64,000 nt of DNA from Vitis vinifera (lineage: Eukaryota; Streptophyta; Magnoliopsida; Vitales; Vitaceae): positions 20,060,001 through 20,124,000 of the forward strand of contig NC_081819.1 of NCBI RefSeq assembly GCF_030704535.1, given 5' to 3'. The notes under the pieces were generated by a model. The model did not search any database. It was not told the origin of the DNA and was given only the letters and a program-made list of their open reading frames with translations. Every line of letters begins with the position of its first letter. Within the stretch, counting starts at the first letter, position 1. The position numbers were made by a program, and so were the translations under genes. Below are positions 22,768 through 34,307 of the stretch, one piece after another.

Positions 22768-24477
22768 AGCATTTTCTGAAAATCCAGTAGGTAAACTTTA
22801 ATTTTGTTTTATTTTATTTTATTTATTTATTTCTCTTTATTTAGTTTTGCATTTTCAATTAGTCATTAGCAATATGGTTAGCATTTTTTTATTTTTTTTT
22901 ATTTTTATTTTTTTTTTATTTTTAGTTGTTTTAACTTACTAATGAGTTTATGAGTTGTAGCAACTTAGCTTGCAAACATCCGAGTGATATAGGTAAATGC
23001 AAACTTCAAGGGAGTGAAAAGGTAAGCCTCACATGTGTTCAAGGTTGCAAAGCTCCTACAGGTATGTTGATCTATATTTAAGACCATTGGTGAACTTTGA
23101 ATACAAAGAATGAAATACAAAACTGAGTAGCCCTTGGGAGAGAAGAAATCTTAAATGGAGATGACACTTTTGGAGACTAGTAATGGGTGATTTCAATATT
23201 ATGATCTTTTCGAATTCAAATTTTTTGTTTTGGAATTGCAATTTTAAATCTACAGAAAGTGAATTCGAATTGAGATTGATTTCGAAATCACTAGTAAATG
23301 GCAAAATAGGTGTTTTTGAACTCACAAACAATGAGTTCGAAATACAATGAATTTTGAGATGGATTTTGAATTTCGAAATGAGCAATTTTGATGCTTTACT
23401 ATGGATTTCAGCACTCACAGTGTGTTATTTCGAAATGAAGACAAATTCGAAATCCAACAAAGTTGCTATTTCAGAATAGAAGTGAGAATCAACAGTGAGT
23501 CATTTCGAAATAAGATAGTTTTCGAATTCAATGGTCAGATTTTAAATTAGGCATTTTTTTACCATCAGTTAATGAATTCGAAATCAGGCTATTTTCGATT
23601 TCAAAAGTTAAATTTCGAAATGACTCTTCTTAACCGAAATCCAATTCAAAATACCTAATTTCTATTTCGAGCTCATTTCGAAATCATCCAAACGGTCGGT
23701 TCCACTTCCAAACCACTTCATCTCCTCTCCCCCTTGTCTCCTTTTCCCTTGTTCGTCGCCCTAGCTTCCATTGACGGCAATTTTAGGGTTTTCGTCGTGG
23801 GTTTATCGCACTCCAGGTACGCATCACACTCATACTCGTTTCTTGTTTATTTTTCATGGATTGTTCTTGATTTTTACGGTTTCATTGTGCGGTGGTTCTC
23901 CATATAAAATGCGGTGTTACCCAACTTTCATCAACATTGTTTAGGGTTTCTATTGTTTCGGGTGGATAGATAAATCGAAGAGATTAAATATAATGAAAAA
24001 AAAAAAAAAAATTTCCAGGGGGCGCTGCCCCCCAACCCCCGCGAGCTGACCGGGCAGCTCGACCCCCGAAACCCCAAGCGGAGCGCAACAAGATTGATTT
24101 TGGTTTCATACAGTCCGTTTGGTTTGCTTGGAAATTCAGGGTGTTAGGATTTTTGGTTTATACTTGGAGAAAATGTTTGATTCTTTTTATATGACTCTTA
24201 GTGCTTGTTGAACATCCTATAATACTTTGAGAGCCAAGTTCTTATTTTTCCATGAGTTTTGCATAATTGTTGCCTAATCTATGTTTTATATGCTCTGGAG
24301 ATATTTGAACTTATGTATTGTTTGGATTATATCTACGGCTTCAAAGATTCATGTTTTCATCATTGTTGGACATCTTGAATGTTTTCCCGCATTTTAGGAA
24401 TGGTCTACCACCGATTCACATGAATCCATAGATTTCATGAGCATCTAATTTTTTTTTAGATTGTTTTCTTAACCCTT
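22768..24477 (+). other. Athila spacer between pol and the third ORF
   Basis: Non-coding. About 23200-23690 is crowded with TTTCGAAA/GAATTCGAAAT words like those in the LTR. About 24015-24090 is a GC-rich island that contains two short perfect inverted repeats: GGGGGC/GCCCCC and CGAGCTG/CAGCTCG. An A run precedes the island. A long T run lies at about 24482-24506. Confidence 0.7.
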
Positions 24478-26370
24478 ATGAGTTTTTTTTTTTTTTTTTT
24501 TTTTTTATTTCCCTTCATTAAGTTTGGTTTGTTTTTTTTTCAACATTTATTTCAGATGGCTAAAGATAAAAGGAAAGTTATTATTCAAAGTGACAATGAG
24601 GCTAGGCATTCCCCAAGGCAAAAGCGTGCCCGGCCTCTTATGCAAAGTCGAAGTGGTGTAGTGATTAGTGAGCCTACCAAGAGGCATGTCACTAGTCAAG
24701 CTAAGCATGTAGAGGCCAGGACAAAGGCTCGTTTTGATCGTCCAGCCACTAAGAGGACTAAAGTCAAGCATGTAGAGGCTAGGACGAAGGCCCGTTTTGA
24801 TCGCTCAACCACTAAGCCTACTACCACTCCTCCACATCCACAGACATCTCCTCCTCCTACGAGCCCAACATGTCCTCCATCTTTAGGAGTTTGTGTTGAT
24901 GCCCCTAGGGTGGACCTATCTCGTCGTGAGTTTGGTCAAGAGTTCTCTTATGACATACAGGCTTTTAGTACTTATGAGCCCACTGCCCAATCCATGCGTC
25001 TCCTTGATCGATACTATTTTCTCGCATTGATGGATCCTCCCCCATATTTTTATGCCGCTAGTGTACGAGAGTTCTTCTCTACCCTTGAGGATTGGAGAGG
25101 GGGGTATCGAGAGCTGCATTTTTCTATCAGGGGACGAGCTGATATTATCTCCAGTGACACCATTGCTACAGCTTTTGGTTTACCATCATCTGCTCCTCCT
25201 GAAGCACGCTTTGCACCTCAGTCACGACCAGCCTTTCCGAGGATTGCACGTATACTAGCACCTCAGGGTACTCGTTGTCGTTCAGCCATCACTCGCCTTG
25301 AGATGCCACAGATCTTATGGTTTGTAGATCAGGTCATTAAGACCAATATTTTTCCATTTGGACACTCTACAGAGCGCTCTGGTTCAGTCTTATGGGGGTT
25401 ATATCACATGTACACAGGCGAGTGGTGGAGTCCTGCTCAACTCATCATGGATACCATCATTTATTTTTTTCAGAAGGTGAAGGAGAAACAGTTAGCTTCA
25501 GCTCAAAGCTATCTCATTCCTTTGCCTCGGTTGCTCTCATACTACTTGCTCCGTCGTGGACACCAGTTACCCGAGTCTGATCGTCGTATGGCTTCTCACA
25601 CTTATGTTATTGATCAGTGGGTTCGGGTGATTCATTCCGGGTCACAGCTGACTACCCATGGCACTAGACGAAAGAGAGATTTGCACGTTGTTCCACTCCC
25701 ATCTACTACAGAGAGCCCACTCCCGTCTGTGCCTACTTTTGATACGAGCTTACCAGTGCTTCCTATTTCTCTTCCACCACCTCTTTCGGGTGCCCCCGAG
25801 CCTACTGTTCCTATTTCTACACCAGCAGTACCAGTCTCTGATCTTCCTAGACCTTCACAGCCTCAGGTTGTTGATGCTACCTCGAGTACCTTATCGATCA
25901 TGGCTCGTCTAGACACACTTCAGGAGTTATTTGTGTCTATGGACTCCCGCATTGATGCTCGCCTAAGTAAGCTGGAGACTCGGATGGATGACCTCACTTT
26001 TTCTGTACAGCAGCTCACTTCCTTGGTTATTCCATCTAGACAGAGAGGAGATTTTGTTACACCAGCTGATACTAGCCTAGAGGTTGATGGCGGCACAGAG
26101 GTGATTGGTTCTGGCTCTAACACTAGAGCACCGACAGTAGTCCATGAGACCATGCCTGTTTTACAGACATCAGGTGCTGCAGGACAGGTTGATGGTGAGA
26201 TCTTCATTCGTGCGACTGACACTGGTATGGACATCATTATTCGAGATGACCCCCCTATGGTACGGGATCTTGGCGAGGCCATTACACCTATCGTGGAGAT
26301 TACTGATCAGGCTACTACACCTATGTTAGAGGAGATAGATGGAGTTGTCACTCCTATCATTGGCGCCTGA
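24478..26370 (+). CDS. Athila third ORF in the envelope position (up to 630 aa)
   Basis: The probable start is the ATG at 24556, directly after a pyrimidine run and TTTATTTCAG that looks like a splice acceptor. Envelope-class plant elements are known to make spliced subgenomic RNAs for this ORF. The ATG at 24478 only adds a Phe run from a T tract. The product starts with a basic region that holds two tandem copies of KHVEARTKARFDR. A globular part follows (FGQEFSYDIQAF, MDPPPYFYAASVREFF, LHFSIRGRADIIS, MPQILWFVDQV), similar in layout to the plant putative transposon domain of Athila elements. Then come a Pro/Ser-rich stretch, a heptad-like stretch (LDTLQELFVSMDSRIDARLSKL) and an acidic tail. 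No signal peptide or clear membrane span is seen, so a true envelope role is not supported. Confidence 0.7.
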   Translation: MSFFFFFFFLFPFIKFGLFFFQHLFQMAKDKRKVIIQSDNEARHSPRQKRARPLMQSRSGVVISEPTKRHVTSQAKHVEARTKARFDRPATKRTKVKHVEARTKARFDRSTTKPTTTPPHPQTSPPPTSPTCPPSLGVCVDAPRVDLSRREFGQEFSYDIQAFSTYEPTAQSMRLLDRYYFLALMDPPPYFYAASVREFFSTLEDWRGGYRELHFSIRGRADIISSDTIATAFGLPSSAPPEARFAPQSRPAFPRIARILAPQGTRCRSAITRLEMPQILWFVDQVIKTNIFPFGHSTERSGSVLWGLYHMYTGEWWSPAQLIMDTIIYFFQKVKEKQLASAQSYLIPLPRLLSYYLLRRGHQLPESDRRMASHTYVIDQWVRVIHSGSQLTTHGTRRKRDLHVVPLPSTTESPLPSVPTFDTSLPVLPISLPPPLSGAPEPTVPISTPAVPVSDLPRPSQPQVVDATSSTLSIMARLDTLQELFVSMDSRIDARLSKLETRMDDLTFSVQQLTSLVIPSRQRGDFVTPADTSLEVDGGTEVIGSGSNTRAPTVVHETMPVLQTSGAAGQVDGEIFIRATDTGMDIIIRDDPPMVRDLGEAITPIVEITDQATTPMLEEIDGVVTPIIGA

Positions 26371-27176
26371 TGATCATTGTTATATACACCTTATTCGATA
26401 TGGTTGTATACACTATGGTATTTTTGGAACATACTGATACCCTTATACTCTCTTTTAGATTCTCACCACTTATGTTTTTCTCTATGCATACTTTTGCTAC
26501 TCATCTTGTTGCTTTTGTGCAAGACTAGTTTATATGAAGTCCTCATAACAAACTTCTCATTCGATGATCTTAAGGTAATATCTTCCTTTTTCCTTTCTTT
26601 TGACCTATTATTCTACACATTGGGGACAATGTGTAATTTAGGTTGAGGGGAGAAGGCTTATTAGCCTATTAGCCCTAATTTTTTTCAAAAGTTTGCATGT
26701 CATCTTTGGTTAGCTAATGAGATTCTCGATTTGCCTTGGTAACTCATGGTTTATTTGGCATGAGAATGCTTTAAGTAGTATTATTTCTTTAGAGTTTGAG
26801 AAAAAAAAAATGCAGTTAGAGCAAGAGTATTAGTTCACTTACCTTATCTTTATATACCTTTAAGTGCAAAAATAGTTAGGTTGAATCCTTGGAATACCTT
26901 CAATTTTTCTTTGATGGTTATTTTCTATTTAAGACTCAAAGCACACACAAAACACGTGTACCCTTATGGTATCTTGATTAAGATAATTTCTTTAGCTTAA
27001 AAAGAGTTGTTCTTAAGCAATAAAATGAGGAAATGAAAAAAAAAAAATTGAAAATGACTGATTTAAGCTTGAGCAATTATCTGAGAGGGTAATGGCCTTG
27101 TGTCTTCAAGCCCTGGTGCCCGAAACCAACTGGTTAGGAGTCATCGGTATCTTGCTCGTTACATAAGCTAAACTCA

Positions 27177-27221
<45 letters not shown>

Positions 27222-27804
27222 TAAATGAAAAATGGAAAAAAAAAAAAAAATTTGTTTGGGAAATTCGACCTTGTTCTACCTTGAGCTAGGGTGACACCTG
27301 AGGGGTAAGTGGCCTATAAAGGTCCTCAATACCTGGTACCTTGGGTGAAAACTCGGGAGTTGCCGGTGGATCCCTATTAAGCCATATAGAAGGAGATTTC
27401 CTAAACTAAGAAAGAAAAATCAAAATAAAATTTCCTCCTCTTTAACTTAAAGAATGATGAAATTTGAGTTTAAGAAAAAGTCTTAAGAAAAATACTATGA
27501 GGGGACACCAAAATTAAGCACATGAGGTTTAGGTGGAAAGAACCAATCAAGGGAAAATCAAGAGACACTAAGGGGAATGCTAAACATGGATGCACATTTA
27601 TGTATATGAAGATAAGGTGAGAAAACTAAGAAATTGCATATCTTGTGTCATCTTGCTCAATTCTAGGAAATTTGTCTACTTGGGTATCTTGTGTGTGAAA
27701 CATGTTATGAGTTAATATGCTTTCATGAATCTCATTACATATTTTTCATTCTTCTTTATTCTTTTCATTTGCTAGGGACTAGCAAAGTTTAGGTTGAGGG
27801 GGAA
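26371..27804 (+). other. Athila 3' spacer and polypurine tract
   Basis: No coding region. A purine motif GGTTGAGGGGAGAAGG at about 26641-26656 and a second, AGGTTGAGGGGGAA, just before the 3' LTR at 27791-27804. The latter is the likely primer for plus-strand synthesis. A run of 39 A bases lies at about 27181-27219. Confidence 0.75.
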
Positions 27805-29631
27805 TGATTGGAGCCAAAATATGTGCTCTAATGGTACATATTCGATATGATTTGTACACCAAAAGACATCCAAATCACCCAACTTGACCTAAATCAATGC
27901 TAAGGCCCTAGCCATGAGTTTAATCTATACTTTGGAGATTTATCTCAGGTTCAAGGGAAGAAAATTGTGCAAATTGAATGACTTTAGATTTTGAAAGATC
28001 AAGAAAGGGCTAAATGAGGAAATAAGTGAGTCAAGATTCATCAAATGCAAGGAAAGGCAAAACAAGGATATCATGAGGTTGGAGGATGATAAATGACCAT
28101 TATGGAGTAAGAAAGAAGGCAAGAAAGAATGGGAAATGAGGCATGAAGCAAGATTTAGTTGCATGAAAATTTAGAACTCAAAAATCTGATGGCATTATAT
28201 ACTTTGACTTTGAGGACAAATTTGGAGCACTTTCTGGAGTCCATTATATACATACTATATATCGTTTCGAAGCTCGGGAAGTCAGGAGTCCAACACTTCA
28301 AACGGTTTGCAAATCGGAGCTGAAATGAAGAAGTTATGGCCATTTGAAGACAACTGCACCAAGCTGGAAGGTCATTTCGAAATGATTTCGAAATTCAACT
28401 TATGATTTCGAAATTCAACTTATGAATTCGAAATCCACTTCGAAATGACACCAATTCCGAATTCACCCACTGCCACTTTGATGTTCCGCCTCCTCTACCT
28501 CGGGAATTGCATCTAAAGCACTCCATCCGCCCTAGGTGGACCCCACACGATTAGAAATCACCATTTTATTATTTTTTTAATCATTTTTAGGAAATTATTT
28601 TTTGTAATAAGTGGCCAATGAGAGTGTGCCACATGTTAGGTAAGTGAGGATATTATATAAACTCTCTCAATTCTAGGTTTTAGGAATCTTGAATCTTGGA
28701 TTTTTTTCTGGAGTTTTTGACATTGAAGGAGGAAGAAGACGAGAACTTTGGTTTGTTTTCTTCTTCTTCTTTATTGAATATATTGTTTTTAGTTTCTTTT
28801 GATTCAAATTATGGATTTTTACCCTACTATGGATTGTGAATGTGACATCACCCCCATGAGAGGCTAAGAGCCAACTTGGGGCTTGAAGCATGAAAACCTA
28901 AGGGCTAGGAAACCTATAGGGACAATGGGTAAATTACTATAACAATGAGATTAATTATTGGTTGGGTGACAATTTATTATATTTTTTTATCCTATCCTTG
29001 TGAGTTCGTTTAGGGAATGATACGATAGGTTATTACTTGATACTAGTGATTCTTGGTAATTCTTGATCATTAGTTATCCTCGTTTTTCCTACCGTTATTT
29101 GCCCCTAAACAAAGCTATAAGGAGTAGGAAGGGTTAAAAAGCCAAATCTTAAATTGATAATCAATCTCATTCATTTGATGGTTTTAGGAATCTGTTTGAA
29201 AAAGGAAAAATTAGGTTTCGGATGCAATTTTGAGTTATAGAACCCAACTTGATCGCGAGTGGCCAAGGATCCCAAAACCCTAAGATCATATTACTTAAAA
29301 TACCCTTGTTTTCTATAATTTCTATACCCTAGGTTGGATTGTGGAAAACCCCAAACTTGAATCAATTGAATTTAAAATCAATATTCATTTTCTCTTATTA
29401 ATCCAATTTCTTTTACTTAGTTTCACATTATTCACATATTGTTTTTCACTTAAGGATTTAAACAAAAAAACAATTCATTTATTCTAGTATTGACAATTTT
29501 CATAAGTCAGTCCTTGAGAACGATACCCGGAATACTACAAAAGCCGTAGTGACTCTTTCTCTAGTTTTTCTTGACCAGAGTTACTACGTAAAAAGGCTAA
29601 GTATTTTGGTACAATAGAGAAATATCGGTCA
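27805..29631 (+). repeat. Athila element 3' LTR
   Basis: 1827 bp, the same length as the 5' LTR and differing at about six sites by eye. Promoter core TATATAAA at 28654-28661. It ends CGGTCA at 29631 and is followed by GGAAC. Confidence 0.93.
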
Positions 29632-29636
29632 GGAAC
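29632..29636. repeat. Target-site duplication GGAAC, right copy
   Basis: Matches 15572-15576. The Tat pol sequence resumes directly after it. Confidence 0.88.
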
Positions 29637-32600
29637 CCCAGCCGGATGGCTTGCTCCAGATGTTCTCCTGTTGGGGATTGCAGCAGGAGCCCTACCCCGG
29701 ATCCTGATGATCGGGAGGCTCCATCGACTTGCAAAGTCCACCATTCTTTTTCACTTGGTTCCTTGTGCTGGATAGGCTTTCGGGAGTATTCTAACACGAA
29801 GTCAGCCATCACTTGGTCTTTCATGGACAACCTGGGTTGGAACTCGATTCCATATTCGCTCAACTCTATGGCCCATTGAAGCATTCTTCCGGTTAGGTCC
29901 GGCTTGTGCAGAATGTTGCGAAGGGGCTGGTCAGTTAGCACGACCACCGGGTCGGCTTGGAAGTAAGGGCAGAGCTTCTAGGCAGCACTTCGAAGGGTTA
30001 AGGCCGTTAGCTCCATCTTTGAATACCTGGTTTCTACGTCCGCCAACGCTCTACTGACGTAGTAGATAGGTTTCTGCTCCTTGGGTGAGGGCAGCGAAAT
30101 AGAACAGCGCTGATCGCCCACTCTGATACAGCCAGATATATGTACAATTTTTCTTCAAGGATGGGGCTGCTCAGGATGGGCGGTTGCATAAGGCAGTGTT
30201 TAATTTTTTCAAAAGCGTTTTGACAGCTATCCTTCCATCCGTTTGCTCCGGCTTTTCGTATTGCCAAGAAGAAATGTCGTAGTTCATCAGTGAAGCGGGT
30301 TATAAAACACCCTAGCGCGACAAGCTTGCCTGTGAGACGTTGTAATTCCTTCTTGCTCCTGGGGGGTGGTGTTTCCATGACTGCCTTGACTTGATCCGGG
30401 CTAACCTCTATCCCCCTTTGGCTGACCATAAATCCCAGGAATTTGCTAGCACTTACGCCAAAGGCGCATTTAGAAGGATTCAACTTCATGTCATATTTCC
30501 TTAAGAGGTGGAAGACTTCTTGCAAGTGGAGGACATGTTCCTCTCGGGTTTTGCTTTTGACCACGATATCGTCAATATACACCTCTACTGTGCGGCCAAC
30601 CAAAGGTTTGAAGATCTTTGTCATCGGTCTCTGATAAGTGGCGCCAGCGTTTTTGAGTCCGAATGACATGACTTTATAGCAATAGAGACCATGTGGTGTT
30701 ATGAAGGCTGTTTTTTCTTCGTCAGCCGGGGACATGGGGATTTGGTGGTATCCGGAGAAGGCGTCCAAGAAAGAGAGCATCCCTTGCCCAGCAGTGGAGT
30801 CCACAATTTGATCTATCTGTGGCAAAGGGAAACTGTCTTTTGGGCATGCATTATTAAGGTTGGTATAGTCGACGCACACTCGCCATTTGCCTTCTTTTTT
30901 GGGTACCACCACTACATTTGCCAACCAGTCCGGGTAATCCACTTCTCTGATGAATCCAGCTTCCAACAACTTGTCTATCTCATCCCGGATAATTTTCTGC
31001 CTGTCCGGGTGAAAACGTCTTACCCTCTGTCAGATGGATCTGGCTGTTGGCAAGACGTTAAGCCTATGAGAGGTAATGGAGGGATGAATTCCCTTCATAT
31101 CAGAATGTGTCCATGCAAAGATGTCATGGTTTTGTTTGAGGGCGTTCTGCATGTTCCGGGTCTCTTCTAGTGTCAGAAGGGAATTGATATTCGTAAGGTG
31201 AGTACCTTCTTCCGAAATTTGGATTGGTTGTAAGGGATCTGTTGCCGGGGGATCTTTGTCCATCGGACCCAATAATTGTTATTGGTCACGCGCATGGCTG
31301 GACTCAGGGAGGGATGCATCCTCCTGGCTGGTCCCTGCTTCTTGTGCTATCTGGTAGCATTGGCGAGCAGCTAACTGGCTGCCATATAGGTCAATTTGCC
31401 CATCCTTGGTAAGGAAACTTACCATTTGATGATATGTAGAGGGGATGGTTTTCATGTAGTGTAGTCATGTGCGCCCCAAGATGATATTGAAGGGTGATAA
31501 ATCTTGTACCACCGAAAATTGTACGTTGAGAGTGACTGAGCCAGCTTGGACCGGCAGTACAATGTCTCCCAAGGAAGTAGTTGACGACCCGTTGAATCCG
31601 GATAGGATTCGCCCGAGGTTTTCGAGGCCTGTGAGACTATGCCCCATGTGGCTAATGACCGATGCTTGCACAAGATCAGCCGAGCTGCCCAGGTCAACCA
31701 AGATGCGTCTCACGTCGAAGTCTCCTATTTCTAGGGACATGATGAGGGCATCGCGGTGCGGCTGCAATATCCGGGTGAGGTCTACTGGTGGGAAAATGAT
31801 TGTCCCATCTATGGGGCGAGGGCGCCCCTCCCCCCAGTTATCCCAGGCCGGATGGAGTTGATACGCTCGCGTACCGATGCTTCCCGCAACAACTTTTGTC
31901 TCTTTCGTTTGGAGTCATACTCCTCGTCAGATGGGCCTCCGTTAATATAGTTTATAACGACTTTGGAGGCGGCTGGGGCCCTGGGGGCTCTAGAGTTGTG
32001 ATTTTGGGAAGCGTCTCTACCTCCAGCATCTGAACGGAGGTATTGCTTTAAATGTCCCGCCTTTATGAGTCTTTCGACCAAATAATGGAGGCATCTGCAT
32101 GTCTCCGTTGTGTGACCATGCTCCTTATGGAAGGCACATTTTTTTACTATGATCTCTTCTGGATGGGTCTGTTCCGAAGGGTCTAGGCCACCTGAAGTCG
32201 GCCATGTCTTGGACCATAGGGAGAAGCTTCTCATAGGATATGGAAAGTGGTGTGAGGGGCGGCCTTTCAGGGCGACTTGGCCCTTCCTGCCTTCGATCGA
32301 ACGGCCTTGGCCGGTCCGGAAGTTTGGCACTACTTCCCGCGCCACTTCTGGATGTCTACCCCGCAACCAAGACCTGCTGGGTGGCTGCTCGCACGTCATC
32401 TTCGAGCATTGAGTATTTGTTCGCACGCCGGAACAAGTCATCCATCGTCGCAAGAGGCTTTTTAGCAAGCGATTCAAAAAATGGGGTGCCTGGACAAATG
32501 CTTCGCTTGAAGATCTGCAGGACAACATCCATGCTGTAAGCCTCTACCTGTAGTATGACCTGACCAAATCGCTTCACGAACTCCCTTAAGGATTCGTTAT

Positions 32601-33600
32601 CCTGCATTTTTATGTTTTGCAGAGTGCTAATGTTTTGCTTATGTCGAGCGGAGCACAAGTATTGTCCCACAAAGGCCTCTGATAGGTCTCTGAAATTACC
32701 AAGAGAGTTGGGAGGTAGGCGATGAAACCATGAGAGGGTCTGCCCTTGTAGGCTGGCGGGAAATACTTTGCATAGCAGCGCTTCGTTGCCTATATCGAGA
32801 GTCATAAGTTGTCGATAATGCATGATATGATCGAAAGGGTCGTTGGACCCATCATATGTGGAGAATTTGGGTACGAGAAATCCCCTTGGGGGCTCGCAAT
32901 GAATGATATGAGAGCAGAAAGGCGTGGAGAGCATGTCGTCCAGCCTTTTGCTGATGGAGCCAATGGGTGGCTCATTTGGGAAGTTTTTCCCAGCTTGTCG
33001 TACCGCTAGGTGCGATTGAACGGTTTGCACCATAGGGGTGACCATAGGGTCATGGTGCAGGAGAACGTTCTGCACCATAGGGGTGAGCATAGGGCCAGGG
33101 TACGCTCCCTAGGTTGTGGCTACTGGCGGCCTTGGCCTCTTAGGCTCTTGTGGGCCTAGTCTCGCGCACACTGAGTTTGACAACTGGGGCATTTTATCGC
33201 GTTGTCTTTTTGCTGAAAAATGAGTAGAGTCTGAGCCTTCCTCATGGGGAGCTCGGTGCATGGGAGTGTGTGGCTTATGTGGCCTAACGTTGCTTGTTTC
33301 TAGGACGGCTCCTGCTGTCCCAGGGTATATTGACTCTGGTTCTAGCCTTGAGTTTACTATCTGGCCTCTTGAACGCTGACAACGGGGAGGCCCCGTCGAT
33401 GAAGCCTGGATGCGTAGCACCGCGTTTTCTTCTCTTAACTTTTCTGTCTCCTGGAGGAGAGCTTGCAGTTGTCGTTCGCTTGCCAACTGTCTTCTTTCGA
33501 TAGCTTGGCGCCATTCAGAATTATCTTCCTCTCCCCTACCAGATGAACGGCTTCGGGAAGGTGTGGCCATCTTTGCCAGTGACTGAATCAGCGATTTTCC
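29637..33600 (-). pseudogene. Tat element gag-pol, upstream part (gag, protease, RT, RNase H)
   Basis: Minus-strand blocks: gag at about 33109-33600 (N-terminal, coiled-coil EWRQAIERRQLA region) and 32356-33090 (retrotransposon gag domain, FSTYDGSNDPFDHIMHYR and QTLSWFHRLPPNSL); protease at 31465-31767 (VDLGSSADLV); reverse transcriptase at 30034-30969 (WRVCVDYTNLN and the active-site YIDD); RNase H and the start of the second RNase H-like domain at 29597-29947 (LTDQPLRNIL, WTLQVDGAS). The region is broken in several places and is finally interrupted by the Athila insertion. Base composition is richer in GC than the surrounding host DNA. Confidence 0.88.
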
Positions 33601-33615
33601 CACAGACGGTGCCAA
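33597..33615 (-). other. Tat element primer binding site
   Basis: On the minus strand the bases directly after the 5' LTR read TTGGCACCGTCTGTGGGAA, the form common in plant gypsy elements. This supports the minus orientation. Confidence 0.75.
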
Positions 33616-34307
33616 TGTTGAGGCCTCGCGTCCCTGGTGATCCACGTAGTTGCCAAATGGATGGACGCACGATCTCAACCAATATAGATTCCTGGTTCAG
33701 TTGTTCCTGCAAAAAACGTCCGGACAGGGTGTCCTGACGTACCCTCCGATGGTTTTGTCAGCCATGGTAAGAGAGATAAATCAGTTGGTCTTTTTCTGGG
33801 TATCGCAAGCTTACCTTCCTCTTTGTGTGAAGGTTTATATATATAGTACCAGAAGCTCTGTTTCCCTCTTTAATGGTAGGGAGATATTTTGGCTTGTCAT
33901 GATGCCACTAGGTGGTGGCAGGGTCATCATCACCTTACGGGCGGCTGACAGAGATCGTGGGAGGCGTCGCTGCTGTCAGAGATCGTGGGAAGTGACTTGC
34001 CGTCACTTCATTCCTGTCCTTTCACTCTACAGGTGGCGGAACGTAGGCCATGGCAGGCTGTTGTGATGACATGCAAGACTTGCTTATTTCAGTCAATGAT
34101 CCGGACAAACATATCCGGATAATATATGTCGGTCGTCCGGATGCGATGTGGCGGTCGTCCGGATGTTATGTTTGTGAGTGTCATGTGCCTCTCCTTGAGG
34201 GAGTCCGGATAGGAGAAACGCGCCACATGTACTCTTGGGGAAATCCGGATGGGGGTAATCCAGATGAGAATCCGTGCCACGTGTCATCAGGGGGAGGGGT
34301 CCTTACA
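33616..34307 (-). repeat. Tat element 5' LTR
   Basis: 692 bp, pairs with 9961-10661. The likely promoter core is the TATATATA run at about 33837-33846, read on the minus strand. The two LTRs differ by roughly 25-30 substitutions plus a local length change near the GTCCGGAT repeats. Confidence 0.88.

Larger units (their letters stand above)
15577..29631 (+). mobile_element. Athila-lineage Ty3/gypsy LTR-retroelement, nested in the Tat element
   Basis: 14,055 bp on the plus strand. Parts in order: 5' LTR 15577-17403, primer site 17410-17427, gag 17459-18949, pol 18892-22767, spacer, third ORF 24478-26370, long 3' spacer, purine tract before 27805, 3' LTR 27805-29631. The five-base target repeat GGAAC flanks it. 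The primer site, the gag type (NPPRLSTPS and [15 protein letters not shown]) and the extra ORF after pol mark the Athila lineage. It looks whole: gag and pol are each open. The two LTRs have the same length and I counted about six differences, so it is young, probably a few hundred thousand years or less at usual plant rates. It is much younger than the Tat element it entered. Confidence 0.93.
9961..34307 (-). mobile_element. Tat-lineage Ty3/gypsy LTR-retroelement (fossil, broken), host of the nested Athila element
   Basis: The element runs on the minus strand: 5' LTR 33616-34307, primer site just inside it, gag, protease, reverse transcriptase and RNase H down to about 29637, then, beyond the nested element (15577-29631), the remaining RNase H-like and integrase parts to about 13950. 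An opposite-strand ORF follows at 11369-13822, and the 3' LTR at 9961-10661. A five-base target repeat AGCAT flanks it. About 10.3 kb belongs to this element and 14.1 kb to the insert plus its target repeat. The second, archaeal-type RNase H domain (WTLQVDGAS region) and the antisense ORF point to the Tat lineage (Retand-like). Coding parts carry several breaks. The LTRs differ at roughly 4 percent of sites by eye plus an indel, so the insertion is probably of the order of one to a few million years old at usual plant rates. Confidence 0.9.

Noticed and set aside
24478-24555. Phe-rich N-terminus of the Athila third ORF read as a signal peptide
   Set aside because: It comes from a T homopolymer tract and a pyrimidine run before a better ATG; it has the look of a splice-acceptor region.
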